Shown one piece after another: positions 63,776-64,000 of a DNA stretch of 64,000 nucleotides. The notes beneath the pieces are model-generated. The model was not told the DNA's origin and ran no database searches. It saw only the letters and a list, made by a program, of their open reading frames with translations. Both the position numbers and the translations under genes were made by a program. This DNA is from Geoglobus acetivorans (lineage in GTDB: Archaea; Halobacteriota; Archaeoglobi; Archaeoglobales; Archaeoglobaceae), in contig NZ_CP009552.1 of the NCBI RefSeq assembly GCF_000789255.1, positions 186,001 through 250,000 on the forward strand, read 5' to 3'. Numbering within the stretch: the stretch's first letter is position 1; each line of letters opens with the position of its first letter.

Positions 63776-64000
63776 CGTAAACTTCCTCCAGACTTATTTC
63801 TAGTTTTGAAAGCAGAACGAGTAGGTGGTAGAGCAGATCCGCCACCTCGTAAACGATTTCCTCTTTTTTCCCGTCCTTCACGGCCAGGATCACTTCTGTC
63901 GTCTCCTCGCCGAGCTTCTCCAGTATGCCGTTTATCCCCTTCTCACCGTAGAGGAGTCCTGCAGTGTACGAGCCTTCGACCGGATTCTTCTTCCGCTCCT
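63750..64000 (-). CDS. hisE: Phosphoribosyl-ATP pyrophosphatase (partial)
   Basis: C-terminal 83 residues to TAG at 63750-63752; the gene enters from the right edge. NPVEGSYTAGLL, KLGEETTEVILAVKD and YEVADLLYHLLVLL, with the acidic metal-binding helices, are HisE hallmarks. It hydrolyses phosphoribosyl-ATP in step 2 of histidine synthesis. It overlaps the annotated SRP19 start by 26 nt. Confidence 0.93.
   Translation of the reverse strand, partial: ERKKNPVEGSYTAGLLYGEKGINGILEKLGEETTEVILAVKDGKKEEIVYEVADLLYHLLVLLSKLEISLEEVYDELARRRK

Noticed and set aside
1-64000. CRISPR arrays, rRNA genes or a replication origin
   Set aside because: No regularly spaced repeats, rRNA segments or clustered origin repeats were seen; mcm alone does not mark an origin.

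Overview
This 64-kb window is chromosomal DNA of a sulfate-reducer-type hyperthermophilic euryarchaeon of the Archaeoglobaceae, most likely Archaeoglobus or a close relative. The signs are archaeal informational genes (MCM, aRF1, SRP19, GatB, archaeal CoaD, archaeal PEP carboxylase PpcA), a fused hexulose-phosphate synthase, an ortholog of the JAMM protease AfJAMM, a PflD/PflC-type glycyl radical enzyme pair, and three copies of a 963-bp insertion sequence whose length matches the ISA0963 element known from A. fulgidus. Genes are tightly packed, often overlapping by 4 nt, with BRE/TATA promoters and many short or absent leaders.

Layout. 0-14.6 kb: core genes (lysS end, radical SAM, uppS, aRF1, argS, an APC-Usp transporter, MCM, an HDAC-like hydrolase, a glycyl radical enzyme with its activase). 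14.6-16.4 kb: a decayed stretch with a deleted transposase, an NYN gene broken by one in-frame stop, a GC-rich structured element and a regulator fragment, ending at tRNA-Cys. 16.5-17.5 kb: IS copy 1. 17.7-31.3 kb: an AAA ATPase-DUF3226 pair, a tandemly fused thymidylate-synthase-fold protein, Hps-RraA, a TctA-like membrane protein, a recombinase-like protein, a TPD-motif nuclease, PdxST, a LUD/FeS protein, malate dehydrogenase and tRNA-Ser. 31.4-36.6 kb: an AT-rich accessory island (restriction-modification with an AbrB-type regulator, PIN pseudogene, GHKL ATPase + DUF4325). 36.7-50.5 kb: DUF362 Tat lipoprotein, ferredoxin, JAMM protease, HisC, glycosyltransferase, split glutamate synthase followed by glnA, GalT-like, CoaD, GatB, a variant cytochrome-like lipoprotein, PpcA. 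50.5-51.5 kb: IS copy 2, then tRNA-Gly. 51.7-57.2 kb: uracil salvage, nitroreductase, DsrE, IlvD. 57.2-60.9 kb: toxin-antitoxin genes, their remnants, a second related IS and IS copy 3. 61-64 kb: TatD-like hydrolase, membrane protein, tRNA G10 methyltransferase, SRP19, HisE.

The strongest unexpected signals are structural. The 15-bp duplications next to IS copies 1 and 2 are exchanged between the copies, which shows that the 33 kb between them was inverted by recombination. Both copies also sit 54-55 bp upstream of a tRNA gene in the same relative orientation, which suggests tRNA-promoter-targeted insertion. The most interesting proteins are the fused thymidylate-synthase pseudo-dimer with one Cys and one Ala active site, the AAA/DUF3226 and GHKL/DUF4325 pairs as candidate defence or signalling modules, and a small haem-like lipoprotein with CXCH in place of CXXCH.

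Nitrogen assimilation is grouped (three-part glutamate synthase, then glnA with a palindrome over its promoter). The glycyl radical pair is a self-contained anaerobic module with its own promoter. Everything rests on reading the sequence; no database search was possible.
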